Positions 38,690 to 60,715 of a DNA stretch of 64,000 nt are shown piece after piece (positions within the stretch are counted from its first letter, which is position 1; each line of letters opens with the position of its first letter). Origin of the DNA: Panopea generosa (taxonomy: Eukaryota; Mollusca; Bivalvia; Adapedonta; Hiatellidae); contig CM055901.1 in the NCBI GenBank assembly GCA_029582155.1, forward strand, positions 5,932,874-5,996,873, given 5' to 3'. A model generated the notes under the pieces. It was not told the origin of the DNA and did not search any database. It worked only from the letters and a program-made list of their open reading frames with translations. Position numbers and translations under genes: made by a program.

Positions 38690-41290
38690 CATTAACGTCT
38701 AACACATCAATTAATTTTGTATTGTTCTACATATAGAGACATGCACTTCTGAAACACTGAACACATTGCCAATGGTTCTAAAAATGTCTTGTTTCCATAG
38801 ATTTTCCTCAGTTAGTACAAATGTGCAGGGGGTGGGGGGGGAGAATATGAGGTTGACCAGGTTGCTTTTTCACAAGTTTAATGTTTGGATGACACCCCTT
38901 CATTTTTGTCAATTCTGTCCATTTGTGGCAGTGTATCACTACGCATCTTTAAACTGTTATATCTTCAGCCAGCAGAACCCAATGTCATCCAAACTTGGCA
39001 GAACTCGTGAAAATGTTCCAATGTTCTCAATTGCACAACAAATATGACCATTTTAAGCATTTTTGACAAAAATAATGCAAAACCGATTTACACAGCTTTA
39101 ATTTCTTGGGCGCAATAATATTGATGCCGTCACTAAGGGGAGGTAATTGGTAAGTGGGAACTTAAACACATAATGCATTTTATCATACCTATAGGTTAGC
39201 TTGTAATAATTACTGTCTATGTATTTTGAGCAATATTTTTTATACTTAATACATTTCTTGTTTTCGATGATTATTTACACTCGATGACTGAACGATATTT
39301 AGTGTTTAATATAATTGTCTGTTTATTTGGGTCTTCAAATTTCCTTGGTGATGCCGCCATTGTAATAAAGCAATAACCTGTTTTCTTTCAAATTCAAATA
39401 AAGTTCCAAACTCATACGCAAATGTATGACGACTGCTATATATGAATAGCATTGAGTTGTAGACGATTAAATGCTTGAAACTGAATGATAAATTGCAAGT
39501 TTCTGTGAATGGTGTTGGAAACTAAATAAACAATTGATGAGTGGATGAGTTTGATTGGAATCAATAATGTGTATGACGTATGTCTCATGCTTATTACACA
39601 AATACAACATCATTGTGCTACCTACAATGAAAACAGTATAAATGTTGGTCCATGTCGCATGTTAGCAGTAAGCAGTTAAACTGAGATTGTGGTCGGGTCT
39701 CACTTGCAGCGAGGATAGAGCAGCATACATTGCTATGAATGTGCAAAAATAAGAATAATATTAGCCATTCTTATATATCAGGGCCGCATCCACACTGAGG
39801 CAAATTGGGGCACTTGCCTCCTGTAGAATTTGTGGAGATTCACATATTTTTTAGTGTTTTGTAGAAATTATAAAGTTATACCCAATATATGAAATATTCT
39901 TGCAAATATATGACATCTCTTTCACTTTTAATATTTTTAGTATGAATGTATCATAATACCCAACAAATACTTGTCTTACAAGCAACACATGTGTACTAAG
40001 GTAGATATTATAGTGTAAAAATTGGAAATTGTATAAAATACAGTTTATGTTATATAATTTAATGGCTTAAATATCTCAAAAACCACAGGAAAAGCATGCC
40101 AGGAGCAATTTTTTTTTCATGAGAGCATGCCAGCGTACACCCCTAGCAAAGCTGGGATTATGCCTCCAGTCAAATCAAACTTTGGCTACGGCCCTGTATA
40201 TCATACCGTTTCTCTTATTGTGTGAGAAAATTTATTATTCCAATAACCCGAAATCATACACTCTTCTATTTTAGATTGAAAGTCGATACCTAACTAGACA
40301 AGAGACACTGTATTTTAAGTCTATATGAAGTAATGCCCCTTATTTCTATTGTATTGGTCACAGAAACATATCAGTAACGTAAGCATAATTGCAAAACATA
40401 TGTAGCAATTCGAAAATGACCATAATCATCTTCGAGAGTATCCTTTTTGTACTTATTCAAATTCTATTGAAGATGGTAATCGTTACTTGTTTACTTGCAA
40501 TCGCTTTGGGGATCGGAGAAACGTCTGACTTAACCCGACAAAAAAGTACACCCATTAAATGTGTAGAGCTTCTTTAACTACTATTTGGAACGACTGCACT
40601 TTATGTTGATGAAAATATTGTTGTTTTTAAAGTGGTTCTCGTATACATAAAAACAACCAGTCGTTTCAACGAATCATAAAGTGATTTTAATTTTCACATA
40701 CAAAACAATTATTTTGCAAGTTTTATATAAGCTACATTGTTTTAAAATCTAAGTACCGGATTGAACAAATGATAAACCTAACTAGTTTGTCTTTCTGCTA
40801 GACTGCATTACTGACGTTCATTCTTTTACATATTCGCTGTTTTTCATTCTTCTTTTTCAATATCCCTTCTGTATTCCTTAATTTTATATTATCGGTTTTT
40901 ATACATTGTGCCAATCCTGATTACTCGCTTCTTACATGGCCATTGTCAATATAAAACTGTGTATATAAATGTAGACAAAGGTCTGATTCTATGTGGACCA
41001 ACCCAATTTGCTGTACACTTACATTGGCAATAAAATAGGTTTAAACCGGAAACCACAGACTGATTAAAGTTCAGTACGTCATTGGCGCTCGTGTGCGTGG
41101 GAAAAAACAGATGTTTACGACCCTTAATTTGATTATGCGTCTCTGTTTATGAACAATGTTTATAGATTGTAGTCTACTTGATTTCACATTTAAGAAAGGA
41201 AAATGGCCGTAACCAACATATGTTCATGATTGTGTGCAAACGCTACAGCATGCGACCTTCATACTTTCTGACGGATAGTCTAAATAAATA
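38690..41290 (+). repeat. Copy C of the roughly 3-kb repeat family
   Basis: Collinear with copy B from the ATTAACGTCT motif (30538 in B, 38693 in C) to GTCTAAATAAATAAATTA (33677 in B, 41278 in C). The first ~120 bp of copy B are absent, since the LINE ends exactly here. It lacks the insert at 31504-32551 but carries its own insert at 39779-40196. Smaller indels lie near 39465 (extra ~130 bp in C) and 40735. Confidence 0.9.
39779..40196. mobile_element. Inserted DNA transposon in copy C, 418 bp, CAGGGCCG ends
   Basis: The left end CAGGGCCGCATCC and the complement of the right end CAGGGCCGTAGCC agree at 11 of 13 bases. The flanks show a TATAT duplication (left CTTATATAT, right TATATCAT). Copy B has the empty site CTTATATATCAT (32565-32576). 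There is no ORF. A non-autonomous element with hAT-like CAGGG ends; a 5-bp duplication is unusual for classical hAT (8 bp), so the superfamily is open. Confidence 0.88.
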
Positions 41291-42010
41291 AATTAAAGTC
41301 TTGATCATATGCAACGCTTGCTTTTCTAAAAGACAAACGTCTTGACAAGTTGTGCATAAGAAATACTTTGAGTTGGAAGTATGATCTAGTTGGCTGAAAC
41401 AAACACACCTCTGCGATGGTAATATTATAAAAGCATTTAAAAATATTTATTTTCGGACGGAAGTCGTGGCAGTTTTCTTGTACAAGATCTTTGTCATAGA
41501 AAATATCTAATAATATAAAAATAATGAATGTAGAAAAAAACATCCAACCGATACTCTTTTGCAATACTATGGAAATTTGAGTCAACAAATCAAAAGAATT
41601 ATTCGAGACTTTGGAAAAGCACGCGCCGCATATTGTCAAGATTAAATAAATTCAAAAACGAGGACTTTTTAACTCGACTAGCACGTGCGTATGATATAGA
41701 CATGATTTACAACCAGCATTGTCATATTCAGTCCTGATTTCACACTAACTAGAGGCAAATAAACAAGAATTAATGCAAATTCACAAAAGAAAAAGAAAAT
41801 TTATTTGTTTTGGTGTAAAATCAAATGATATTTCATCTCGTGATCACAAAATGATGTCTCGCACGTGGCAAGTCACTCATGAGAATATGACTTTAGTGAT
41901 CACTTTGATGAAATATAATTCGATCTCAACCAAAACACTTAAATATCTTTCATTTAAAATGAAGTCAAGTCGGAAATTATTGTAATACAGATTTGAACAA
42001 ACGAATTCAT
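41291..42010. other. Unassigned DNA after copy C
   Basis: A 119-codon minus-strand frame (41639-41280) has no recognisable features. Nothing else is seen. Confidence 0.35.
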
Positions 42011-42121
42011 CTGAATATATTTGTGTTATTGTTGTTGCTGTTGTTTTTGTTGTTGTTGCTGTTGTTTTTGTCATTGTCATTGTCGTTGTTGCCGCTGTCG
42101 TCGTTGTCGTTGTTGTTGTGT

Positions 42122-42181
<60 letters not shown>

Positions 42182-42573
42182 CTGTCGTTGTCGTTGTTGT
42201 TATTGTCGTTGTTGTTGTCGTTGTAGTTGTCGTCGTTGTTTTTGTGTTTGTTGCTGTTGTTGTTGCTTTTGTTATTGTTGTTGTTGTTGTGTTTGTTGCT
42301 GTTGTTGTTGTTGTTGCTGTTTTGATTGCCGTTGTCGTTGTTGCCGTTGTCGTTATCGTTGTCGTTGTTGTTGTGTTTGTTGTTGTTGCTGTTGTTATTG
42401 TCGTTGTCGTTGTTGCTGTTGCTGTTGTTATTGACGTTGTCGTTGTCATCGTTGTCGTTGTCGTTGTCGTTGTTGAAGTTGTCGTAGCTGTTGTTGTTGT
42501 GTTTGTTGCTGTTGTTGTTGCTGTTGTTATTGTTGTTGTTGTTGTTGTGTTTGTTGTTGTGTTTGTTGTGTTT

Positions 42574-42646
<73 letters not shown>

Positions 42647-42657
42647 TTGTTAGTATT
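42011..42657. repeat. Compound (GTT)n microsatellite, about 650 bp
   Basis: Almost pure GTT with interspersed GTC, GCT, GCC and GTTTTT units, and a run of TTGCCG hexamers near 42575-42620. Extended frames on both strands (poly-Asn, Thr, Val, Leu, Cys) result from the 3-base period and are not genes. Confidence 0.97.
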
Positions 42658-42789
42658 TGAAGGAAATATGCAATTTTTCAATCAAGTATTAAGTTGATTG
42701 CACGTTCTTTTATCACAAACCAATTAGTTTACTTATCCTGCAGTATGACCATCAATCAACCATATAATGCGTTCAAAATACCATAACGG

Positions 42790-43714
42790 TTTGCATGTAA
42801 CTGTTTAGCCGCGTTGATGGTACGCTATAATATTAATATTTCATTTTATTTCACAGCACAATAGAGTCAATTTTGATATTGGATGAGTATCTGTTAGCCC
42901 ACTCCACTAAAGTACAATATATATAGATAAACAATTTCGAATCAATAAAACAGCTTTGTAAAGACTTCCACAAGAATAGACTTTTTTCAATAACACTATA
43001 TACGCCTCTTGCCTACCGTCGGTGAATCTATTAAAACATTGAAGGTGTGGTCACATAGCCGTTAGTGGACGTAGTTGAATGTTGTGGAGGCTAACGTAGT
43101 TGAACGTAGTTGAACGTAGTTGAATGTACCGGCATCCGTACCGAACCGTAGTTGTCCGTGTTGCTAACTTGCTATTAACTTGGGTGAGCCGTGATTGTCG
43201 ATTTCATTTTTGGACTTGTTCAAAAGAGCGGTACGTTAGAGGCAAAACTTGCAACCGTGATGCTAACGTACTGAAGCGTAGTCTAACGTAGTCTAACATA
43301 CCTCATAGCGTACTGAAATGTACTCTAGCGTACTCTAACGTACTTTAACCCTAACAAAACCAATATCTGACCACTTTCACGGCCGGGAAGAGGTAACTTC
43401 GTTCAAGTAGGGTTTGTGTTACGTCATGCTACGTTAAAGTACGCTATACTGCGGGTGCCAGAACGGGTACTCATCAGACTAAGTAGACTAAGTTAAAGTA
43501 CGTCCAATTACGTTAATAGTTACGTTAGGGTACGTTACAGTACATAAGAGTACGTAACAGTACGCTATTGTTACGTTACGGTACGTTCAACTACAGTTAA
43601 CTTAACGTAGTTCAACGTAGTTTAACCTAGTTTAACGTACTTACACCACGTCTGACCCACGGTAATCTACCCTACTGATCACTACGTTCACTAACGGCTA
43701 TGTGACTACACCTT
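42790..43714 (+). repeat. Dispersed repeat R3 (copy 2), interrupted by a TIR element
   Basis: 42790-43040 aligns with 19640-19870, then breaks at the left TIR of the element at 43042-43714. Confidence 0.55.
43042..43714. mobile_element. TIR element, 673 bp, with internal ACGTA-type repeats
   Basis: 34-bp terminal inverted repeats (43042-43075 and 43681-43714) differ at two positions; both begin AAGGTGT(G/A)GTCACATAGC. The interior is packed with short GTACGTTA, TAACGTAC, ACGTAGTTGA and GTAGTCTAACG motifs in both senses. There is no transposase frame. No clear target duplication (TTGA on the left, TTAA on the right would need one change). Superfamily unassigned. Confidence 0.88.
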
Positions 43715-44074
43715 AATACACTTAATATATACAGTGTTTTATGCACTGTATAACATACAGAACATAAATGTATCCATGTTGCAATTACACTTATCGTCTG
43801 CAATTATATGCTTTGTGAAAAACCTTTAGAAATTATTTGGAAAAAAATCATTTTGATTCTACTTTTATAAAATACAATGAGGCATATCTGGATGAGTATT
43901 TATTCTAAAATAATATTGTTGTTTGACACTATATACCTCTACAATTGTGCTTACATAATATGTTTTTCTTCTATTTCAATCAAAAGTATGCTGCTAATTT
44001 CTGGTGTATGTCTCCGTCTTTATTTGGTACTTAGTCAATTATTGTTACGTACGTGCATTCGCGTAACCTAAGTT

Positions 44075-44290
44075 GTGGAGCGCGTGGTTCAGTGGTAGAG
44101 CACCGAACCCATGATCGGAGGGTCGTTGGTTTGATCCTCCGTCACGGCTATGTGTGGTGTCCTTGAGCAAGACACCGTTTCCACATGTGCTTAGTATTGG
44201 TGCTACCTAGGAAGAGACTTCGAGCGTGATTTGTCTAAGTTGTAAAAACTTGTTTCACAATCAAAGTAAAAAATATATGTTTAAACTAAA
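44075..44290 (+). mobile_element. V-type SINE with tRNA-like head
   Basis: The head has A box-like GGTTCAGTGGTAGAGC and B box-like TTGGTTTGATCCTC, with a CAT triplet in the anticodon position. The central TGTCCTTGAGCAAGACACCG is the V-domain signature shared by V-superfamily SINEs, including the molluscan ones I know of (RUDI-like). GCTACCTAGGAAGAGACTTC follows, then a TATGTTTAAACTAAA tail. The family name is from memory and should be checked. Confidence 0.82.
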
Positions 44291-44454
44291 CTAAGTTGTC
44301 CAAGATATCAATCAACCAATGATAACCATCAAAACAGATTTACATTCAATAGTTACTCAACGTATTCATGTGAGGTCGTTTATCAGTGTTTTATAAGAGA
44401 GTGTAGGGTCACATTTCAGTTTTATCATAACATTATGTATTGTTCTGCATAATA

Positions 44455-44770
44455 AACCGCAGTGTGGTCTATTGGTAGAGAGTCTGCTTCGCATGTGGAA
44501 AGTTGTGGGTTCGATCCCCGGCCAGGTCATACCAAAGACTTTAAAAATGGTACTAGAAGCTTCCTCGCTTGACACTCAGCATTTAGAGGAGAGTTCTAGG
44601 TCTGGTCGGCCCGGTGTCAGTATAATGTGACTGGGTGGGGTATCATACCATGTGTCTGCGGCATGATACTCCAGTGTGACAGCGCTCAGAATACTGTCTC
44701 AAGTAGACACCGTCGCGATATGACTGAAAAAGTGTTGAAAGCAACGCTAAACACCATACTACAACAACAA
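44455..44770 (+). mobile_element. tRNA-derived SINE, family 2 (copy 2)
   Basis: Head with A box-like GTCTATTGGTAGAGAG and a perfect B box GGGTTCGATCCCC. The body GTGTCAGTATAATGTGACTG, CACCGTCGCGATATGACTGA and CAACGCTAAACACCATACTA is followed by CAACAACAA. It is longer than the 10392 copy by a CCTCGCTTGACACTCAGC-type block. Confidence 0.9.
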
Positions 44771-44779
44771 TCTACATAA

Positions 44780-45404
44780 TTAAGAGGGGAAAGATAAACT
44801 TGGTTTATCAGCTGGGAAGGTTTATCTGGCCGCAACACAATTGATGATGTCATTGTTTTGGCGTTGTGTTAACCAACGTTTAACCACCTTTTCGGCCCGT
44901 TGATAAACTATTTATTTTTTCAATAAATATAAACAAATAATTACAACTGAATCGAACATACATGTTCATACAAAACTATATTTCTTTAGTTTAATATCGT
45001 CAATTAAATTTGGAACTATTTTTCAGGAGTAGTTACAGTTGATGTAAATCTAAACACATGCGTTTTGTTTGCGGGACAAAAATCAGTTGTTGACTTTTTA
45101 AATAAAAATAAATAGACCACTCAAACAATGACAATAACAGAATAATAAAAATAATAAAAATTTGTTGCCTCTGTCTCACTTGATAAATTTGAGACTATTA
45201 GGGACTAACATTTTATTCTCTAAATATTGTTCGGTTGCCACCACATGTTACTTTGGACATCACCATTGTCTGTTTTCGCTTAAGATAAGAGTTCAACTTG
45301 AACTATTTAATCGATGTTTTGGTAGAGAAGAACAATATGCGCTACGAGTGTAGACTCAAAAGTAGATGGCACTGCGAGTGTTTATTTTAACAATTTACTA
45401 TTTT
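44780..45404. other. Unassigned intergenic DNA
   Basis: No gene or recognised repeat. Confidence 0.35.
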
Positions 45405-45585
45405 TTAGACGAAAGTTTTACAGCATAAATGGAGAGATGCTGACAACTGCACTGTTACATTCGAATAATACATCTCCATAGTATCAAGCTGACTGTCTTG
45501 TAATTAATCGTGTCTTAAATGTGTATCTGCTGTGATGGGTTTTTTTTATGATATTTCCGCGAATAGCTCACGAGTGACGCGCTGT
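45405..45585 (+). repeat. Dispersed repeat R4 (copy 2)
   Basis: Pairs with 22455-22645 by the ordered landmarks given there. Confidence 0.6.
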
Positions 45586-46372
45586 AATGTCCCCCATGTT
45601 CCAGGAACAATAAATTACACTCACTTTGATGTACGCAGAAATCTCTGCTTGTTCAGTTTTAATAACTCCACGATGAATTACATCAATATAACTAACGGTT
45701 CCGTTTGTGTAAAATTCACGCTGTAGCCGTTTGTTAACAAATTGTGAACTTTGCATTTTACTGATTTTACATCAGTCGTGAAACAAGTAACGGCAGACGT
45801 CACCTAAAAGTACGTTTGTTGTACAAACAAAAATGTTTGTGGTGTAACGTCTAGGTCTGTTTGATGTATGGCAGCTGATGATTTTGTAGAACTATTAGGT
45901 ATATTCAGTTCTAATAAACCATGAGTTAGATTTTAATAAGAATAAATTAGTGAATTTATTAAATAGTGTACACATGTTGACATTTCAGCTCTTGAATTTA
46001 ATGTGAAATGAATCGGAAAAAAATAAATATTGAACGATGAAAGGTCAGAGGTCGTCATGGTCATCAGCTGATAAGTCCAAATTTGCTTTAAGTCTCATTA
46101 CACAGTTACGCCCCTTTTTCCCACGGTAACATGATTCTTACGCTTGAAAACAAGACCTATGTAATTTGGTTTTGAAATATTTTCAAAAGGTTCATAGTTG
46201 CTGCAGATGAGTATAGCAAAAGCTGGTATAGCATATACTGTAATAAGACATCACTGGTGTTATAAAAGTGACGTTTATAAGATTTCAACATATGCATGTA
46301 TTTATGAGCATTTGAGGACTTTTTTTTTCAAAAAATCTCAGGGTGTCACTGCACCCTATTTTAAAAAAACGA

Positions 46373-46579
46373 ACCTGGCTCCTGTTTCACCAACATATAC
46401 TTAAATACTTAAAAACTTAAATCTAAGAAAAGCAGCCAGGCGATCATGATTTTAGACTGGTACCAGTTAAACTGCATATTGTGTCAATGATATTGATTAT
46501 ATAATAGATAAATAACCAGTCAAAACTTAGTTAAGTTTTTAAGTAATTAAGTAAAATGTTGGTGAAACAGAAGCCTGGT
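46373..46579. mobile_element. MITE with ~50-bp terminal inverted repeats
   Basis: Left arm ACC(T)GGCTCCTGTTTCACCA, then ACTTAAATACTTAAAAAC. The right arm (46527-46579) is its complement with three mismatches and a one-base indel. The centre is about 105 bp and non-coding. No clear target duplication. Superfamily unassigned. Confidence 0.85.
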
Positions 46580-46948
46580 CAACATACCAGCTATTGCGCA
46601 TTTTACTAGGGTTTACATTCCTGGTATGTATGAAAAAGAATTATGTGAAATTCTTTTTTTACCATGGAAATCCTAGACCTTATTTAATATAGAACAAAGA
46701 ACAAAATTCAACAGTGTACCTTACTTGTATAATTCACCACCAATATTCCGTTATCTATTACAGTAACAAAAAGTGATTATCAAAAAGGAAAAGTGGTTAT
46801 CTATATAAGAAAAGTGAATATCGGAAACGTAAATGGATTATCAAAAAAGAACGGTGACTATCGAAACCAAAAGGTGCATAGCAAAAGAGAAAGGTTAATA
46901 TCAATAAAATAGACCAACGCTATTTGGAGTATATATTTGGAAACATTT

Positions 46949-47235
46949 GCCGTGCCCGATTAGCTCAGTCGGTTACGTGTCTGACTATCAATCCAGGGGT
47001 CGTGAGTTCGAATCCCCGCCCGGCAACGGTCTCCGTGATGGTTGATATATGACATTGTGTCTCATTATCATTCGTCTCTCACCGCTGATTCAAGTGGGAA
47101 AGTTATCAGTTACTTGCAGAGATGGGGTGTGCTCGAGTACTGGTTAATCCCAGGAAAAAGTGGTTAGGTTAACTGAACGTCTGTTAGCCCTCAATGGCAT
47201 AAAAATGACGCTAAATATTCAATCAATCAATCAAT
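46949..47235 (+). mobile_element. tRNA-derived SINE, family 1 (copy 3, best kept)
   Basis: A complete head (A box TAGCTCAGTCGG; B box-like GAGTTCGAATCCCC), a complete body and an (ATCA)n tail, TTCAATCAATCAATCAATT. Very close to the 9741 copy. Confidence 0.93.
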
Positions 47236-48652
47236 TGGAAATATTTAGATTATATACGTCTTCCAGACCCAGTGCTCATGACATAGTTACTTATATGAAT
47301 ATATAGAAGTTAATAACTAAACCTCTTGGTACGTAGAACGTTTCCACGTTTCGTGTTTATCTGAAATTAAACGAATAATTAAGCCAATAGGAGCTCGTGT
47401 TGAATATATCTTCAAACATGAGTGTTTTCTCTAGTTTAGCTAAAGTTTACTGGTGGAGGTAAGCCGCATGTGCACACTGAAATCCTGAAGTATGGTGTAC
47501 AATTAGAGTTGGAAGCATCGGCATTTTAACAGTCGTGCTTTTTTTACACAAACTCACAATTAAAAAACGTCTAGGCGATCCGGGGATAATTGTCCTTATC
47601 AGTCAATCCCAGCGGCTACAACATGACGAAATGCTACATAAAACAGGCCGATCACGAGAGAGTCATTTATCAATAAACAACGGTTTAGTACGTCTACATG
47701 CAATAATTTATCTATAATTCGTCGTAATAAGAAACTCATAAAGTCTGACCTTTTATGCCTACCTGTATAATCAAACCGTCTAGTTCGATTACATATTGAA
47801 AGAAATATCGATTACAGGATGTCTGGCTAAATTAAGATTAAAAACAGATCTGCTTAATAATTCAAAAGAAAATTTGACATGCAAAGCATTTTGTTTTAGA
47901 GCGCGCCGCCAGATAGAATTATGTGATATATTAATGCATTACTTCCAGTTTTGTTTATCACATTGTCGATTAATAATCATGTACATTTTTAGACGTAGAC
48001 ATATTTCATTGGCTTAAACTTTAGTTTCTCATCATTATATGTATACAATTGACAATATGATTTGCACATGACAGATATCAACATTATGAACATTAAAAAA
48101 AAATAAAACATGTTTAGTATATAGATGTATCTATTAAACCAAAATATAAAAAACAACAAAAAAAATATATGATTTACCCATATAATCTTAGTATTTTACC
48201 CAATCAATTCAAATAAATTAAATTTAATTTATACGTAAAATTTCGACATAGCTTCTGTGAGAATGTTCTATTAATTCATTAATTTAGTTCGGATATAAAG
48301 ATCGGAATTGTGCGTCTAATTTCTAAAGCTTTATATATGTGTTTGCCAAGTTTAGCAGGTTCAAATTTGTTTGAAGATTGCAGTGATGTTACAAACTTGG
48401 TCTCTAATGTAGCTTCTTTTTTTAAAATCTAGTTTCATTAGTTTCATTATACCTAGAATACAATAAAACAAAATGAAACTTGTTTTTAATATCACCGAGA
48501 TATGGTTATCACAGAACTACAATTAGTACTATCAGTAATTAATTCTTAACCTATGACTGCTTTGATAAATCTACATACTTTCTGCCAATTAAAAGCATTG
48601 CTCTTTTAAAAAGGTTGGGAAAATATGTATTCAAAACAAACAGAAAACCAGG

Positions 48653-48654
<2 letters not shown>
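47236..48654. other. Unassigned intergenic DNA
   Basis: AT-rich. Short frames near 47535 and 47796 have no recognisable domain. Nothing else is seen. Confidence 0.35.
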
Positions 48655-48720
<66 letters not shown>

Positions 48721-48764
48721 TGTTGTTGTTGTTGTTGTTGCTGTTGCTGTTACTGTTGCTGTTT

Positions 48765-48859
<95 letters not shown>

Positions 48860-48882
48860 GGTGTTGTTGTTGTTGTTGTTGT
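48655..48882. repeat. Compound microsatellite: (TA)n, (CA)n, (TTG/CTG)n
   Basis: (TA)n at 48655-48677, (CA)n to 48718, then TTG and GCTGTT units to 48882. Confidence 0.97.
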
Positions 48883-48929
48883 CAAATAATGTTTAGCTTC
48901 CCTCCAATATATTTTCAGTCATATCGAGA

Positions 48930-49150
48930 CGGAGTCTACTTGAGACAATATTCTAAGCGCAGCCATACTAGAATATCTGGGTTTGAACCGAGCTCGGTCT
49001 AAAAGGCTTTATGTGACACACTTTGCCATTTGCTTGCGGAAGGAGAGTTGTTCTACCCAGCTCATCCTGGGGTCTTTCTCCACCAATTAAACTTGACATG
49101 CCACACATATCCTGTCACGTGTTCAAAGTGGCGTTAATCCCACGCACAAA
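48930..49150 (+). mobile_element. SINE, family 3 (copy 2)
   Basis: B box-like GGGTTTGAACC, then TTTATGTGACACACTTTGCC and TTGCTTGCGGAAGGAG, shared in order with 13060-13200. A GGCGTTAATCCCACGCAC end is followed by an A-rich tail. The A-box half is decayed. Confidence 0.7.
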
Positions 49151-50757
49151 AAATATAAAAAAAATGTTAATTTTAATTTGCTAAGTTTAATACTTCGGCA
49201 AAATATTCAAGATTTCGTTCTGTGATATGTATGTCATCACTGAAGTCTTTCTGCGATGATTAATTTAAATATAAATATTTCATAATTATATTCTGTGATA
49301 ATAAGAACTCACATGAATGTTTGAAAATTCAAAATCTTACATGTACTACAAATAGTCAGAGTTGTCCTCTTGTTGTTTTTTAATTATAAGTAATATAATG
49401 TATAGCTCTTCCCTGTTGCAGTAGGTCCATAAAGCTGAAACGGCTATTTTTTTAGACCTTGATAAAAAAAATCATATGGACCCCATTGGAATCAGTAAGT
49501 TACACAATTTAATGGGTCATTCTGTATAACATATATGTCACAAATCATGTACCAAACTGTAACTGCAATATTCTATAATTGAAAATTATGAAAAGTATGT
49601 AACACTGTTATTTAATATTTTTATTTTTGTAATATTTATCCGTGATAGTTGTTTGTATTTCATGACATATATACTCATAAATAAATATACTGTCAAATCT
49701 GTTTTAAGCAGCCAGTGAAGAAAAAAGGAACAAAAGTGGCCCTTTAAGACAGGCGGTTCCTTAATACAGGTTAATTAGCTCTGAAAACATAGAAATGGGA
49801 AATAGCAAATGTGGCTGCTTAAGACAAGTGGTTGCTTAATAGAAATGGTCATATACACAAGTTTTACTATGTCTATAAGTTCGTTTTCCATCAGATAACT
49901 ATCAGTATTCACATTACGTAATATGAACATTCTACAGTCTACTAAACATGTGCTTGTATCTCATGACTATTTAGCTCAAGGCCATCTTGTGTTCATTAGT
50001 ATATTATCATTAAAACGAGTCTCGTTTGTATCTGTCAATCGTTATCATAAAGTAGAAACAACGAAATTATATTCTGCTGGAAGTCATTACTATCTCTGTA
50101 TAGTATCTTAATGATAAATCATTTGACACCATCTCATTTCCTTTCGTGTAGGTTTTTAATGTCCTCAAAATTTATGATCTAGATATTGATAATAATCTGA
50201 ACACAAGTACGTAAGTTCAGTGAACAGAACAGTAAGAGACGTAAATGGATATGATGTGAAATTATGCTAAAGTTGCGGAATTCTGAGCTTAATTGGAACA
50301 GCGGCGATTCTTTTTTACCTGAACAGGTTCAATTGAATTAGCTCATTCGTGTTTCGATCCTTGGTTAGGTGTATTTATTTGAACGCGTGCTACGTACCAA
50401 TATCCTTCTCTGCACAACGCTGTTATATGTATGTGATAGTTACATTAATTAACACTATTTTAATAAAATTACTCGCGAAACGTTTATTGTGTTACATCCA
50501 TTACTTTTAAATATGTATGAATTTGTGTTTTTTCTATATAACTGGCGTATGACTACACGATGATGCGCATCATTTAACGTGTAACACATGTATAACTACT
50601 CGATTAGTTTGCCAAATTGTTATATTATAAAACAGTACGTCGTATTAAACTGTTTTAATAGTATTTTATAACATTTCCTGAACATATAGATCTAGTAGGG
50701 AATAATATTTATTTTACATAGCAGATCGATTTCATCAAAGTCACATGTACACCAAAA
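49151..50757. other. Unassigned DNA upstream of the gene
   Basis: 49700-49860 has two related half-units (CTTTAAGACAGGCGGTTCCT and GCTTAAGACAAGTGGTTGCT), a local duplication. No coding region. Confidence 0.45.
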
Positions 50758-50769
50758 CACGTGACGTCA
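50758..50769. promoter_or_regulatory. Overlapping E-box and full CRE upstream of exon 1
   Basis: CACGTG (50758-50763) overlaps the palindromic CRE TGACGTCA (50762-50769), about 115 bp before the start codon. These are known sites for bHLH and CREB/ATF factors. Function here is inferred from place only. Confidence 0.55.
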
Positions 50770-50774
50770 CTAAC

Positions 50775-50787
50775 GTTTCCAGGTAAC
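50775..50787. promoter_or_regulatory. Candidate X-box (RFX site)
   Basis: GTTTCCAGGTAAC fits the RYYNYY-N-RRNRAC form of an X-box: two half-sites with a 1-nt spacer, 97 bp before the ATG. X-boxes at about this distance are typical of RFX-controlled ciliary genes in animals. A single site can also arise by chance. Confidence 0.5.
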
Positions 50788-50883
50788 GTCAGTGTTAACT
50801 CTAGTAACGCCGTTGCAACACATATCTTTCACGTTATTTTTGGAGTTAAATACCGAAACCGCTGAGTTATTTTAGTTCGTATT

Positions 50884-60711
<9,828 letters not shown>

Positions 60712-60715
60712 ACAC

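Noticed and set aside
42007..42681. Long poly-Asn, poly-Thr, poly-Val and poly-Cys frames on both strands
   Set aside because: They arise from a 3-base repeat, exist in all phases and lack flanking gene structure.
44455..44530. tRNA gene with perfect B box
   Set aside because: The same sequence with a SINE body and CAA tail occurs at 10392; acceptor arm pairing is poor.
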